A stretch of DNA of 64,000 nucleotides from JAMXLJ01 sp036558745 (GTDB lineage Bacteria > Actinomycetota > Acidimicrobiia > IMCC26256 > JAMXLJ01), in contig DATBEZ010000043.1 of NCBI GenBank assembly GCA_036558745.1, positions 62,001 through 126,000 on the forward strand. Direction: 5' to 3'. The translations under genes were made by a program, and so were the position numbers. The notes beneath the pieces are model-generated. The model was not told where the DNA came from. It saw nothing but the letters and a program-made list of their open reading frames with translations, and made no database searches. Shown here piece by piece: positions 43,895 through 52,614 of this stretch; position 1 is the first letter of the stretch; every line of letters begins with the position of its first letter.

Positions 43895-44572
43895 TCAGCG
43901 CGGGCGGTCGAACGTGCGCGGCGCGCGGTAGGAGCCGCCGACCTCGGGCCGTCCCCGCCGTGACGTGTACCGCCACTGGGCCGAGATCCGGCCGGGGATC
44001 GCGCCCTGCACCTTCGGGACCGAGTGCTCCCAGTCGGCCTGGCAGCGGCCGCCCATCACCAGGAGATCGCCGCTCCCCGGTGCGACGTCGTGCGTGGCGC
44101 CACCGGCCTCCGCGATCCACTTGTCCCGGCGCAGACGGGGCCGCAGCAGGAACGGGCGGCGCGCCCCGAACGTCACGATCGCGATGACGGTCTCCTCGCA
44201 GAAGCGCAGCTCACGGTCGCGGTGGAACGCGACACTGTCGCGTCCGTCGCGGTACCACGCGAGCGCGAGACCGTCGAACGTGACCTTGTACCGGCGCATC
44301 AGCTCGCGCTGCGCGGCGGTCAGGGCGGGGTGGGGAAACGGCCCGTTGCCGAACCAGGAGGAGAGACGGGGCTCCTCCACCCAACGCTCGTAGCGGAACA
44401 GTCGCGAGGGACGGAAGTCGACGCTGCGGACGAGCTCCGCGTAGACCGCGTCGGCGTCGGGGACGAACCCGCGCACCACGTCGACCCACGACGCCTCGTC
44501 GAGGCGGATCCGCTCGCGACGCGCGTCGAGGTCGAGCAGTATCTCGGTGGAACGCGCGGGTGCCTCACCCAT
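43895..44572 (-). CDS. alkB: AlkB-like 2-oxoglutarate/Fe(II) dioxygenase
   Basis: 225 residues. ATG 44572 follows TACCCT (44580-44585) by seven bases. Iron ligands HRD in AFHRDREL (about 117-124) and the distal His in WEHSVPK (about 187-193); 2OG-binding Arg in RISAQWRYTSR. LSSWFGNGPFPHPAL is typical of the DNA/RNA demethylase AlkB group. It should oxidatively remove alkyl groups from nucleobases. Length and motifs are complete. Confidence 0.88.
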   Translation of the reverse strand: MGEAPARSTEILLDLDARRERIRLDEASWVDVVRGFVPDADAVYAELVRSVDFRPSRLFRYERWVEEPRLSSWFGNGPFPHPALTAAQRELMRRYKVTFDGLALAWYRDGRDSVAFHRDRELRFCEETVIAIVTFGARRPFLLRPRLRRDKWIAEAGGATHDVAPGSGDLLVMGGRCQADWEHSVPKVQGAIPGRISAQWRYTSRRGRPEVGGSYRAPRTFDRPR

Positions 44573-44579
44573 GGCGTCG

Positions 44580-44585
44580 AGGGTA
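44580..44585 (-). promoter_or_regulatory. -10 box of the alkB-like gene, leaderless type
   Basis: TACCCT on the minus strand, seven bases, then ATG 44572. Confidence 0.45.
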
Positions 44586-44635
44586 GCGCCCGGCGCGAGC
44601 CCGGCCTCCGGACCTCATCGGCCCGGACCGCCCGA

Positions 44636-44687
44636 CCGGGGTCGGACCACACGGAGATGTGGGGAGGTTCCGTCGGTCCGACCCCGG
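44636..44687. terminator. 12-bp inverted repeat after the TIGR03118-type gene
   Basis: CCGGGGTCGGAC (44636-44647) and its exact complement (44676-44687) with a 28-base loop. Confidence 0.45.
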
Positions 44688-44717
44688 CACGGCGGGGTCG
44701 TGGTCTCCGACGACCTA

Positions 44718-44748
44718 CCGGGCGACGGTCACCGTGACCGTCGCCCGG
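44718..44748. terminator. 14-bp perfect hairpin after the TIGR03118-type gene
   Basis: CCGGGCGACGGTCA (44718-44731), loop CCG, complement 44735-44748. Lies 24 bases from the stop of the minus-strand gene ending at 44773, so it is probably its terminator. Confidence 0.65.
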
Positions 44749-44772
44749 CGAAGCCGAGACGGAGCGGGTCGC

Positions 44773-45906
44773 TCAGTCGTCGTCGTTCGCGGAGAGCGTC
44801 CCGAGCAGCCCGTGCATCTCACCGTCGGGTCCGGCGGTGAACACGAGGGTCCCCGGCGTCGAGAAAGTGCCGTTGCCGAAGCGCAGGCCCCACAGGCCGT
44901 CGATGGCGATCGGCATGCCGTGCCCGTCGCGCAGCGTCCCGAGGAAGTCCCCGTGGCGGTCGAACGCGTTGATACGACCGTTGCCGAAGTTGCCGACGAG
45001 CAGCGCGCCACCGAAGCGACCGAAGCTCTCCGGAGCCACGACGAGGCCCCACGGGGAGTCCAGCACGCCGCGCGAGGCGAACCGCTCGACGAAGCGGCCC
45101 TCGGACGTGTACACGTCGATGAAGCCGTGACCCGGGCCGGCGACGTCGTCGTGCGCGTCCGCGTCCTGCTTCGCGTACGTGACGAAGACCCGCCGTCCGA
45201 TGACCGCGACGTTGAACGGCGCGTACCCGGCCGGCAGGTGGTGGTCGACGAACATGTTCTTGCCGGTGACCGGCATGAAGTTGCTGTCGAACACGTCGAC
45301 CGTTCCCGCGTGGAAGTTCGTCGCGAGCAGACGCGGTCCGTCATCGGTGTGCACCAGTGCGATGCCCTTGTAGACCGCGTTCGGGGTGCTCGCGCCGACG
45401 ACCGCGTGGTTCGCGTCGACGTTCGGGCTCCACCCGGTGATCATCCCGCTCTCGGCTGCGAAGATGAACAGCGCGGTGTCACTCTTGCCGCCCGAGGTGA
45501 CCTTGAACGCACCGGTGTCGTTGAACACCTGGCCCGTCGGCTCACCACCGGGGATGCTCACAGGCGGGCGCGGCTGCATGATCGGGCTGCCGTGCACCGC
45601 ACCGGCGTAGATGCTCGTCTGGTCGGTGCCGTTGTCCGACACCCAGAACGGCGTCGGACCGTTCATGGTGACGCCCGACGCGATGCCCCACGGGTTCACC
45701 AGGTTCGGATCCTGGACCTTCGCCATGCCGGCCTGGTCGGAGATCAGGTTCGTCTGGCGGTAGCCGTCGTCGTGACGTCGCCCGTCGTGACGCCTTCCGT
45801 CCGATGCACCGACCGCGGGCGCCGCGAGCGCGAGTGACAGCGTCACCACTCCGGTGCCCACGCCGTATTTCAGGGCGCGACGAGTCACAGCACTTCGAAT
45901 TCGCAT
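44773..45906 (-). CDS. TIGR03118-family secreted protein
   Basis: 377 residues, ATG with GGAGGGAGGAG. Signal peptide (RRALKYGVGTGVVTLSLALA ... VGA), a His/Asp-rich linker (SDGRRHDGRRHDDGYRQ), then beta-propeller-like repeats with NLVSDQ-type (NLISDQAGMA), DPNLVNPWGIA and LRFGNGTFSTPGTLVFTAGPDGE, the hallmarks of the TIGR03118 group. Extracellular; function unknown in the family. Two hairpins follow the stop. Confidence 0.83.
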   Translation of the reverse strand: MRIRSAVTRRALKYGVGTGVVTLSLALAAPAVGASDGRRHDGRRHDDGYRQTNLISDQAGMAKVQDPNLVNPWGIASGVTMNGPTPFWVSDNGTDQTSIYAGAVHGSPIMQPRPPVSIPGGEPTGQVFNDTGAFKVTSGGKSDTALFIFAAESGMITGWSPNVDANHAVVGASTPNAVYKGIALVHTDDGPRLLATNFHAGTVDVFDSNFMPVTGKNMFVDHHLPAGYAPFNVAVIGRRVFVTYAKQDADAHDDVAGPGHGFIDVYTSEGRFVERFASRGVLDSPWGLVVAPESFGRFGGALLVGNFGNGRINAFDRHGDFLGTLRDGHGMPIAIDGLWGLRFGNGTFSTPGTLVFTAGPDGEMHGLLGTLSANDDD

Positions 45907-46134
45907 CGAGCTCCTCCCTCCGCCGGTTCGCGACCGGTCCGAGGCAGATACGAGCGTGCAGCGAGTCGAGATTGCGTCGTCGCGCGATCGCATCGCGATT
46001 TCACTCATGTGGCGCTCACGGCTCACCCGACTCTCATGAGGCCGTGCGTCACGCGTTTTTCTCGATCTGTGCCGGGTTTCGGCACGTATTCGCGCGTCGA
46101 CCCCACCCCCCGAGTGCCACGAAGCGAGGTCTCC
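45907..46134. other. Divergent promoter region, 228 bases, no gene
   Basis: Between divergent genes at 45906 and 46135. It is AT-richer (e.g. around 46040-46080, with a T-run) and likely holds both promoters. I see no clear operator palindrome. Confidence 0.5.
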
Positions 46135-46596
46135 ATGGGACAGACGGCACAACCCTTCGACGATGCCGTGCTGCGCGCAGCCGGTGTGCTCGGTCTCTTC
46201 GGCATCGCGTTGATCCACTTCTTGGATGTCTTCGGGAAGTTCTCGGAGACGCCGTACCTGGGTGTCGCGTACGTCTTCCTGATGGCGATGTCCGTCGGGG
46301 CCGCGTTGCGACTCGTGCACAGTCACTCCACGGCGGCCTGGGTCCTCGCCGGAACGGTCGCCGCGCTCACGATCCTGGGCTACGTGCTGAGCCGGACGAC
46401 GGGGCTGCCCGGCGCGACCGACGACATCGGGAACTGGGAGGAGCCGCTCGGTCTCGCGTCGCTCTTCGTCGAAGGTGCGGTCGTCGTGCTCAGCGCGTAC
46501 GCGCTCGCACTGCGCGCGCCGAGAACCTCTGGCCGCGCGAGGGGCCGGGTCGCGCCGATCCGCCGTGCCTACGCGGTCTCGGCGGTGGAGCGCTGA
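46135..46596 (+). CDS. Small four-helix membrane protein
   Basis: 153 residues, ATG behind GCGAGGT. Four predicted helices: about 16-34, 42-62, 67-88 and 105-130. Pattern LGLFGIALIHFLDVFGKF...YLGVAYVFLMAMSVGAALRL resembles small actinobacterial membrane proteins of unknown function. No motif for catalysis. Convergent with the VOC gene. Confidence 0.72.
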   Translation: MGQTAQPFDDAVLRAAGVLGLFGIALIHFLDVFGKFSETPYLGVAYVFLMAMSVGAALRLVHSHSTAAWVLAGTVAALTILGYVLSRTTGLPGATDDIGNWEEPLGLASLFVEGAVVVLSAYALALRAPRTSGRARGRVAPIRRAYAVSAVER

Positions 46597-46612
46597 CCGG
46601 GCGGGCGCGGCA

Positions 46613-47017
46613 TCACGGCGGCGTGCGCTCGACCAGCTCGAACGCGTTGCCGTCGGGATCCTCCACGATCGCGACCCGCACGCCGGGGCGGATCGTGGCC
46701 GGCGGGACCTGCATCGCCGCGCCGGCGGCCATGCACCGCGCCACGATCGCGTCGAGGTCGGCGACGTCGAGGGTGACCCACCGGATGCCCGTACGTTCGG
46801 CGTACGGGCCCGCTATCTCCGCGACGCGCGGGGGCGTGGGCGATTCGAGCAGCTTCACCACGACGTCGCCGAGCGCGAACAGGTGCAAGGTGCGGCCCTC
46901 GAGCGCGGGACGGATGCCCGTGTAGGGCAGCGCGAGCACGTCGCGGTAGAAAGCGAGGGACGTGTCGAGATCGCGCGGCACGATCCCGACCTGCAGGCGA
47001 CCCTCGACGAAGCTCAT
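46613..47017 (-). CDS. VOC-domain protein
   Basis: 134 residues: LQVGIVPRDLDTSLAFYRDVLALPY start, LFALGDVVVKLLESP, and VAIVEDPDGNAFELVERTPP end give one VOC unit with the usual metal-type Glu and His positions. Twenty-five bases after the SDR stop and on the same strand, so probably the last gene of the 50131-46613 operon. Substrate unknown. Confidence 0.84.
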   Translation of the reverse strand: MSFVEGRLQVGIVPRDLDTSLAFYRDVLALPYTGIRPALEGRTLHLFALGDVVVKLLESPTPPRVAEIAGPYAERTGIRWVTLDVADLDAIVARCMAAGAAMQVPPATIRPGVRVAIVEDPDGNAFELVERTPP

Positions 47018-47042
47018 GCCGTCCCCACGAGTGCTCCGGTCC

Positions 47043-47816
47043 TCAGAGGCTGGTGAGCCGGCCGCCGCTCACGACGAGCGTCTGGCCGGTGACGTACCGG
47101 GCGTCGTCACCGCACAGGAACACCGCGGCCGGGCCGATGTCGGTCGCGGGGTCGCCGAAGCGTCGCAACGGCACGATTCGTGTCAGCCGTTCCTGCATGC
47201 CGGGGTTGACGGTGAAGGCGTGCTCGAGCGCGCTCGTGATCGCGAGCGGTGCGAGCCCGTTGACCCGGATGCCCTCGGGACCCCATTCGCGCGAGAGGCT
47301 CTTCACGAACGCGCGTTGCGCGCCCTTGACCGCGGCGTAGAACGGCGAGTGCATCGACCCGTTGATCCCCGCCGGCGACAGGAGGAGCAGGAGGCAGCCG
47401 TTCCGATCGCGCAGGTGCGGGTATGCCGCGACCGCGCACGAGTACGCGCCGCGCAGGGAGACGGCCGCGTGCTCGTCCCACAGTTCCAGCGGAGCGGCGG
47501 CCAGCTCGCAGGGCTCGCTCGAGTGCACGCTCACCGCGTTGTGCACCATGACGTCGAGCCCGCCGAAGGTGGCACCCGCCGTCGCGACGGCGGCGTCGAC
47601 GTCGGCGCGCACGGTCACGTCGCAACGGGCGAAGCACGCGGTGCCCCCACGGGCCGTGATCTCGTCGACGACCTGCATCCCCGCCACCTCGTCGCGCGCG
47701 GTGACGACGACGTTCGCGCCCGCGGCCGCGAACGCAGATGCCAGGCCGCGGCCCACGCCTCGATTCGCCCCGGTCACGAGCACGACCCGTCCCGCCAACG
47801 CGTGCGCGTCGGTCAC
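47043..47816 (-). CDS. SDR-family oxidoreductase
   Basis: 257 residues, GTG 47816. GANRGVG (about 16-22), HNAVS in place of NNAG, catalytic Ser in LLLLSPAG and YAAVK (intact YxxxK). FLCGDDARYVTGQTLVVSGG ends the fold. An active NAD(P)-dependent alcohol/ketone oxidoreductase is likely. Overlaps the degenerate SDR-like gene by four bases; the two proteins might form a heteromer. Confidence 0.86.
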   Translation of the reverse strand: MTDAHALAGRVVLVTGANRGVGRGLASAFAAAGANVVVTARDEVAGMQVVDEITARGGTACFARCDVTVRADVDAAVATAGATFGGLDVMVHNAVSVHSSEPCELAAAPLELWDEHAAVSLRGAYSCAVAAYPHLRDRNGCLLLLLSPAGINGSMHSPFYAAVKGAQRAFVKSLSREWGPEGIRVNGLAPLAITSALEHAFTVNPGMQERLTRIVPLRRFGDPATDIGPAAVFLCGDDARYVTGQTLVVSGGRLTSL

Positions 47817-48442
47817 GGCGCGAGCAGCGCGCCGCCGTCGACAGGGACCGTGGTCCCGGTGAGGACGCGGGCGGACGGGTCGCGGAGCATGAGGACGACG
47901 CGCGCGACCGCGTCGGGTTCGTAGCTGTCGGCACCCAGGGACGGGTCGGTGCGGGTGGCGTCGGTGGCGCCGATCGCGTCGACGTCGACGACCGCGTCCA
48001 GGCGCGGCGCGACCGTGAGCACGGTGATCCCGCGCTCGGCCCACTGGCGCGCGACGGACTTCGCGAGCAGCCGTTGGCCCTCGACCGCCGCGGTGTAGGG
48101 AACGAGGCCGGCCGCGCCCTCCTGGGAGGCGGTCGGCGCGATCAGCACCACGGTTCCGCGCCGGCGCGCGAGCGGCTGGTACACCGCCTTCATCCAGGCG
48201 ACGAAGTCGCGCACGGGCTGCTCGGCGCCGTCGATCCAACCCTGCTCGTCGACGGTCACGAGCGGCCGGGCCGGGAACGCCGCACGCGCGACCCGCGAGT
48301 ACACCGCGAGATCGAGGCCGTCGGGCGCCGCATCGACCTCCGTCCGGACGTCGACCCCCGCGGCTCGCAGCGCGTGCGCGATCGCGCCGCCCACCTGCGT
48401 GTCCTCGTCGCTGACGAGAGCGACCTCGGACGGTCGCGACAC
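47813..48442 (-). CDS. Degenerate SDR-like protein lacking the catalytic Lys
   Basis: 209 residues from GTG 48442. The N-terminal nucleotide loop is missing (SRPSEVALVSDEDTQVGGAIAHAL) and the active-site stretch reads PYTAAVEGQ, so Tyr is kept but the Lys at +4 is Val. The C-terminus (GTTVPVDGGALLAP) is still SDR-like. It should not be a normal oxidoreductase and may be a regulatory or structural partner of the following SDR. Translationally coupled (GTGA). Confidence 0.72.
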   Translation of the reverse strand: MSRPSEVALVSDEDTQVGGAIAHALRAAGVDVRTEVDAAPDGLDLAVYSRVARAAFPARPLVTVDEQGWIDGAEQPVRDFVAWMKAVYQPLARRRGTVVLIAPTASQEGAAGLVPYTAAVEGQRLLAKSVARQWAERGITVLTVAPRLDAVVDVDAIGATDATRTDPSLGADSYEPDAVARVVLMLRDPSARVLTGTTVPVDGGALLAP

Positions 48443-48444
48443 GA

Positions 48445-48810
48445 TCAGAGGATCCAGCCCGGCGTGCCCGCGGCGGGCAGGTCGTCGACGGCGAAGTACT
48501 CGAACCCCGCGGCGAGCGCGAAGTGCTCGTCGACGACCGTGTCGCCGATGTGCACGTAGCGCTCCGCGAGGAATCGCGCGCGCACGTCGGCGAGGTGGTG
48601 CTTGCCGCCGACGAACGCGACGTCGACACCGTGGCGCTCCCACAGCCGGGTCTGCTCGCGCCGGGTCCGGTCGGACGCGGAGCCGACGACGTGACCGAGC
48701 GCGAGAACCGTCCGCACGAGGTCGACGTCGACCGGTCCCGCGGGGTCACCGAACGTCATCGTGCCGTCGATGTCGAAGCTGACGACGACGCGTCCCGGGC
48801 CCGTGAGCAC
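48445..48810 (-). CDS. HAD-superfamily phosphatase-like protein
   Basis: 121 residues, GTG start. Motif I DIDGT (about 13-17), a middle GSASDRTRREQTRLW for motif II and GDTVVDEHFAL for motifs III-IV. Shorter than most HAD phosphatases and without a cap, so it may act on a small substrate or a protein. Second gene of the GT39 operon. Confidence 0.78.
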   Translation of the reverse strand: MLTGPGRVVVSFDIDGTMTFGDPAGPVDVDLVRTVLALGHVVGSASDRTRREQTRLWERHGVDVAFVGGKHHLADVRARFLAERYVHIGDTVVDEHFALAAGFEYFAVDDLPAAGTPGWIL

Positions 48811-48820
48811 GGGCGTGAGG

Positions 48821-50131
48821 CTACCCGGCCGGACGAACTGCGTGGCGGCCCACGAGCGCGCGCCACGCTGCGGCGATTCCTGTCGCGCCGAGGACGAGGA
48901 GCACGGGCTCCAAGGCCGACCGGAAGCGCAGGTTTCCGTACGTGAGCGCGGTCGTCACGACGACGAGCGCGAGGACACTCGCCAATGGGAGCACCGTCGC
49001 GCGTGCGCGCACGAGCACCACCGCGCCGCCGATCGCGGCGACGACCAGCAGGTAGTACGCGAGGAGCCCCGTGAGCGCGAGCCCGTACGGGCGTCCCTCG
49101 GCGGTGCCGAGGCGCACCTCCTGGAGCGGCCGGAACACACCGAAGGTCCGTCCGAGGCGTGCCGCGACGACGATCGGGACACGTTTGGGATGGTTCCGCG
49201 CGTAGTCGATGCCGGCCCGCCGCGCAGCGTCGGCGTTCGCGGCCTCGTTGTCGCCCGGAGGAACGACGCCGCAGTAGAAGACCCACTGGCCGAGGAACCG
49301 GCCGTGATACGACGGCGCGCAGTTCGCGTCGCGGATCAGGTTGCCGGTGTTGGTGGAGATCCAGAAGAACCGGTGGAACGTGCGTTCGTTGCGTACGGTC
49401 CACGGCACCAGCACGGCGAGGGCGACCAGGGTCGCGACAGCCGCGAGCGCGAGGTTGTGTGTCCACGACCCGCGCGCGCGGAAGGCGACTGGGACGACCA
49501 GGAAGGGCAGCAGCAGCGTCGCCTCGCCGCGCGTCAACATCGCGAGCCCAGCGAGCGCGCCCAGGACACACCATCGCACGACGCTCGGCCGCTCGAGCAC
49601 CCGGTACGCGGCAAGGACCACCAACAGCACGAGGAGTGTGAAGAGCGTCTCCGACATGAGCGTGCCGTCGGCGACGACGAGATTGGGCCATACCGCCGCG
49701 AGCGCGGCCGCGAGCAGCGCGACGCCGTCGCCGGCCACACGCCGGGCGACGAGCCCGGTCACTGCGACCGTCGCGGTCCCGGCCGCGCACTGGGCGAGCT
49801 GCGCGACGAGGCGCGAGTGACCGAAGATCCACGCCGCGGCCGCGAGGTACGTCTCGAAGCCCGGCGGGAACTGCGCGGTGGCCGGCTGGGGGCGGATCAG
49901 GACGAGGCCGCTCACGTAGCCCCGGCCCATCGCGAGGTCGAGCGCGCTGAACCGGTACCAGCTCGCGTCGTTGCCCAGCCGGTAGTGCCCGGCGACGGCG
50001 AAGACCCAGGCGATCCGGACGACGAGAGCCACGACCGTGATGAGCGCGAGCCGGCGCGCGAAATCCGGGCTCCGCCTCGACTCGACCGGGGACGGCCGCG
50101 CCGCCGGAGATCGCGTGCGGGCCGTCGTCAC
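48821..50131 (-). CDS. GT39/PMT-like glycosyltransferase, membrane
   Basis: 436 residues, GTG start, about ten helices. YRLGNDASWYRFSALDLAMGRGYVSG holds the first acidic pair and QFPPGFETYLAA the next loop (about 88-99). GT-C fold enzymes use polyprenyl-phosphate-linked sugars. This is the first gene of an operon with HAD, SDR, SDR-like and VOC genes. Divergent from the GH3 gene. The glycan is unknown. Confidence 0.8.
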   Translation of the reverse strand: MTTARTRSPAARPSPVESRRSPDFARRLALITVVALVVRIAWVFAVAGHYRLGNDASWYRFSALDLAMGRGYVSGLVLIRPQPATAQFPPGFETYLAAAAWIFGHSRLVAQLAQCAAGTATVAVTGLVARRVAGDGVALLAAALAAVWPNLVVADGTLMSETLFTLLVLLVVLAAYRVLERPSVVRWCVLGALAGLAMLTRGEATLLLPFLVVPVAFRARGSWTHNLALAAVATLVALAVLVPWTVRNERTFHRFFWISTNTGNLIRDANCAPSYHGRFLGQWVFYCGVVPPGDNEAANADAARRAGIDYARNHPKRVPIVVAARLGRTFGVFRPLQEVRLGTAEGRPYGLALTGLLAYYLLVVAAIGGAVVLVRARATVLPLASVLALVVVTTALTYGNLRFRSALEPVLLVLGATGIAAAWRALVGRHAVRPAG

Positions 50132-50191
50132 CCGAGCGAACGTGCCCGGATGCTAGTGCCCGCAGCCGTTGGGGCCGAGTAGACATCGGCC

Positions 50192-52546
50192 ATGTCCCGA
50201 GAGCCGTTCCGCGACCCGACACGTGCCGTCGACGAGCGGGTACGGGACCTGCTCGGGCGCATGACGCTCGACGAGAAGCTGGCCCAGCTCGGCGGCGTGT
50301 GGCTCACGAGCCTCGTGCGCGACGACCGCCTCGACAGCGAGCGCGCCGCCGCCTTCTTGCGCGACGGCATCGGCCACGTGACGCGCATCGGCGCGTCGAC
50401 CGGTCTGCGTCCCGAGGCGAGCGCGTCGTTGATGAACGACATCCAGCGCATCGCGGTCGAAGGCACACGACTCGGCGTGCCCGTGGTCGTGCACGAGGAG
50501 TCGACCGGCGGGTTCTGCGCTCGCGACGCGACGGTCTTCCCACAAGCCATCGGGCTGGCGTCGACGTGGGACGAGGTGCTCGTGACCGAGGTCGGCGAGG
50601 TGATCCGCGAGCAGATGCGCGCCGTCGGCGCGCGTCACACGCTCGCGCCCGTGCTCGACGTCGCACGCGATCCGCGTTGGGGCCGCGTCGAGGAGACCTA
50701 CGGCGAGAACCCGCACCTCGCGGGTCGCATCGGCACCGCGTACGTGCGGGGCGTCCAGGGCGACGACCTGCGCAGCGGTGTGATCGCGACCGGCAAGCAC
50801 TTCCTCGCGTACGGCCTCCCCGAGGGCGGGATGAACATGGCCCCCGTGCACGTCGGACCCCGTGAGCTGCGGGAGGTGTACGCGGAGCCGTTCGCGGCCG
50901 CGATCCGCGACGCGGGGCTGGCGTCGATCATGAACTCGTACAGCTCGATCGACGGACTGCCGTGCGCAGCGAGTCGCGAGATTCTCGGTACGTTGCTGCG
51001 CGACGAGCTGGGCTTCGAGGGTCTCGTCGTGGCCGACTACTTCGCGGTCGCGTTCCTCATCCTTCAGCACCGGGTCGCGGCCGACGAAGGCGAAGCCGCT
51101 GTGAAGGCCCTGCACGCCGGCATCGACCTGGAGCTTCCGGCCGTCGACTGCTACGGCGAGCCACTGCGTCGGCGCATCGAGTCCGGTGATGTCGACGTCG
51201 CGCTGGTCGACCGTTCCGCGGCCCGGGTGCTGGCGAGCAAGTTCGCGCTCGGCCTCTTCGAGCAGCCGTACGTCGACGCCGCCCTGGCCGCGAGCGTCTT
51301 CGACACACCCGAGCAGCGCGCGCTCGCCCGGCGCGCCGCCGCGGCGTCGATCGTCGTGCTGCGCAACGAGGACGCGTTGCTCCCGCTCGATCCGACGCCG
51401 GCACGGATCGCCGTGATCGGGCCCGCGGCCGACGACCCGCGTCTGCTCCAGGGCGACTACCACTACCCGGCCCACGTCGAGATCGTCTACGAGCGTGACG
51501 ACGTCGCGGAGGACACGACCGGCGGGCTGCCCGAGGCCGGCGGCGCGTTCGCCGCGGGCCCGTACTTCACGCCTCACGTGACGCCGTTGGCGGGCGTCCG
51601 GGCCGCGGCGCCCGATTCCGACGTCGTGCACTCGCGCGGCTGCGAGCTCGTCGGCGACGACACGAGCGGGCTGCTCGACGCGATCGACGTCGCACGCGAA
51701 GCCGACGTTGCGCTCGTGTTCGTCGGCGGTCGCTCGGGACTCCGGCCCGCGTGCACCGTCGGCGAGGCGCGAGACGCAACCGATCTGCGGCTCACGGGTG
51801 TGCAGGAGCAGCTCGTCGGCGAGATCGTCGCCACGGGCACGCCCACGGTCGTCGTGTTGGTGAGCGGGCGGGTGCACACCGTCGCCTGGATGGCGGCGCG
51901 CGTCCCCGCGCTCGTGCAGGCCTGGTTACCGGGGGAGGAAGGGGGCCACGCGATCGCCGACGTGCTGTTCGGTCGGGTGAACCCGTCGGGACGACTCCCG
52001 GTGTCGATGCCGCGCACCGTCGGTCAGGTGCCGGTGCACCAGGACCACCGCGCCGGCGGTGGGCACACCATGTTCTACGGCGACTACACCGACGCGCCGG
52101 CGCGACCGCTGTACCCGTTCGGGCACGGCCTCTCGTACACGACGTTCGAATACGGCCCGCTCGAGGTGGAGGCCACGACGACGGCCGCGCCGCTCCGCCT
52201 CTCGGTCGACGTCACGAACACCGGCACGCGCGCCGGCCACGAGGTCGTGCAGCTCTACGTACGCGACGACGTCGCTTCCGTCGCGACGCCCGACCGCAAC
52301 CTGATCGGGTTCGCACGCGTGCCTATCGAGGCGGGTGAGACACACCGGATCACCTTCACCGTCGATCCCAGCCGGCTCGCGTTCTACGACGAGGACATGC
52401 GCTTCGTCGTCGAGCCGGGAACGTTCACGTTCTCGGTCGGCGCGTCGTCGGTCGACGTGGGCGCGACCGCGGCCGTCGAGCTCACCGGTGAGGTCGCCGA
52501 CTACCGCCAGCGCGACATCCGCGCCACGACCGTCGACGTCTCGTAA
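50192..52546 (+). CDS. Glycoside hydrolase family 3 beta-glycosidase
   Basis: 784 residues. The GH3 domain has KHFLAYG (about 199-205) and the nucleophile Asp in GFEGLVVADYFAV (about 274-286); the alpha/beta sandwich has the Glu acid/base region and the C-terminal Fn3-like domain (DVTNTGTRAGHEVVQLYV). No signal peptide, so it may act inside the cell on imported di- or oligosaccharides. Similar members cleave beta-glucosides or beta-xylosides. Confidence 0.88.
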   Translation: MSREPFRDPTRAVDERVRDLLGRMTLDEKLAQLGGVWLTSLVRDDRLDSERAAAFLRDGIGHVTRIGASTGLRPEASASLMNDIQRIAVEGTRLGVPVVVHEESTGGFCARDATVFPQAIGLASTWDEVLVTEVGEVIREQMRAVGARHTLAPVLDVARDPRWGRVEETYGENPHLAGRIGTAYVRGVQGDDLRSGVIATGKHFLAYGLPEGGMNMAPVHVGPRELREVYAEPFAAAIRDAGLASIMNSYSSIDGLPCAASREILGTLLRDELGFEGLVVADYFAVAFLILQHRVAADEGEAAVKALHAGIDLELPAVDCYGEPLRRRIESGDVDVALVDRSAARVLASKFALGLFEQPYVDAALAASVFDTPEQRALARRAAAASIVVLRNEDALLPLDPTPARIAVIGPAADDPRLLQGDYHYPAHVEIVYERDDVAEDTTGGLPEAGGAFAAGPYFTPHVTPLAGVRAAAPDSDVVHSRGCELVGDDTSGLLDAIDVAREADVALVFVGGRSGLRPACTVGEARDATDLRLTGVQEQLVGEIVATGTPTVVVLVSGRVHTVAWMAARVPALVQAWLPGEEGGHAIADVLFGRVNPSGRLPVSMPRTVGQVPVHQDHRAGGGHTMFYGDYTDAPARPLYPFGHGLSYTTFEYGPLEVEATTTAAPLRLSVDVTNTGTRAGHEVVQLYVRDDVASVATPDRNLIGFARVPIEAGETHRITFTVDPSRLAFYDEDMRFVVEPGTFTFSVGASSVDVGATAAVELTGEVADYRQRDIRATTVDVS

Positions 52547-52558
52547 CCACGCACGCTC

Positions 52559-52603
52559 AGTTGGGACGATTTCCTGTCGTATGAGCAGGAAGTCGTCCCA
52601 ACT
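52559..52603. repeat. Palindrome family copy C, variant core
   Basis: AGTTGGGACGATTTCCTG and CAGGAAGTCGTCCCAACT with a 9-nt loop and one mismatch. The flanks match the other copies while the inner arm differs in a compensating way. Between two convergent genes. Confidence 0.9.
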
Positions 52604-52614
52604 CGGCGTCGGAG

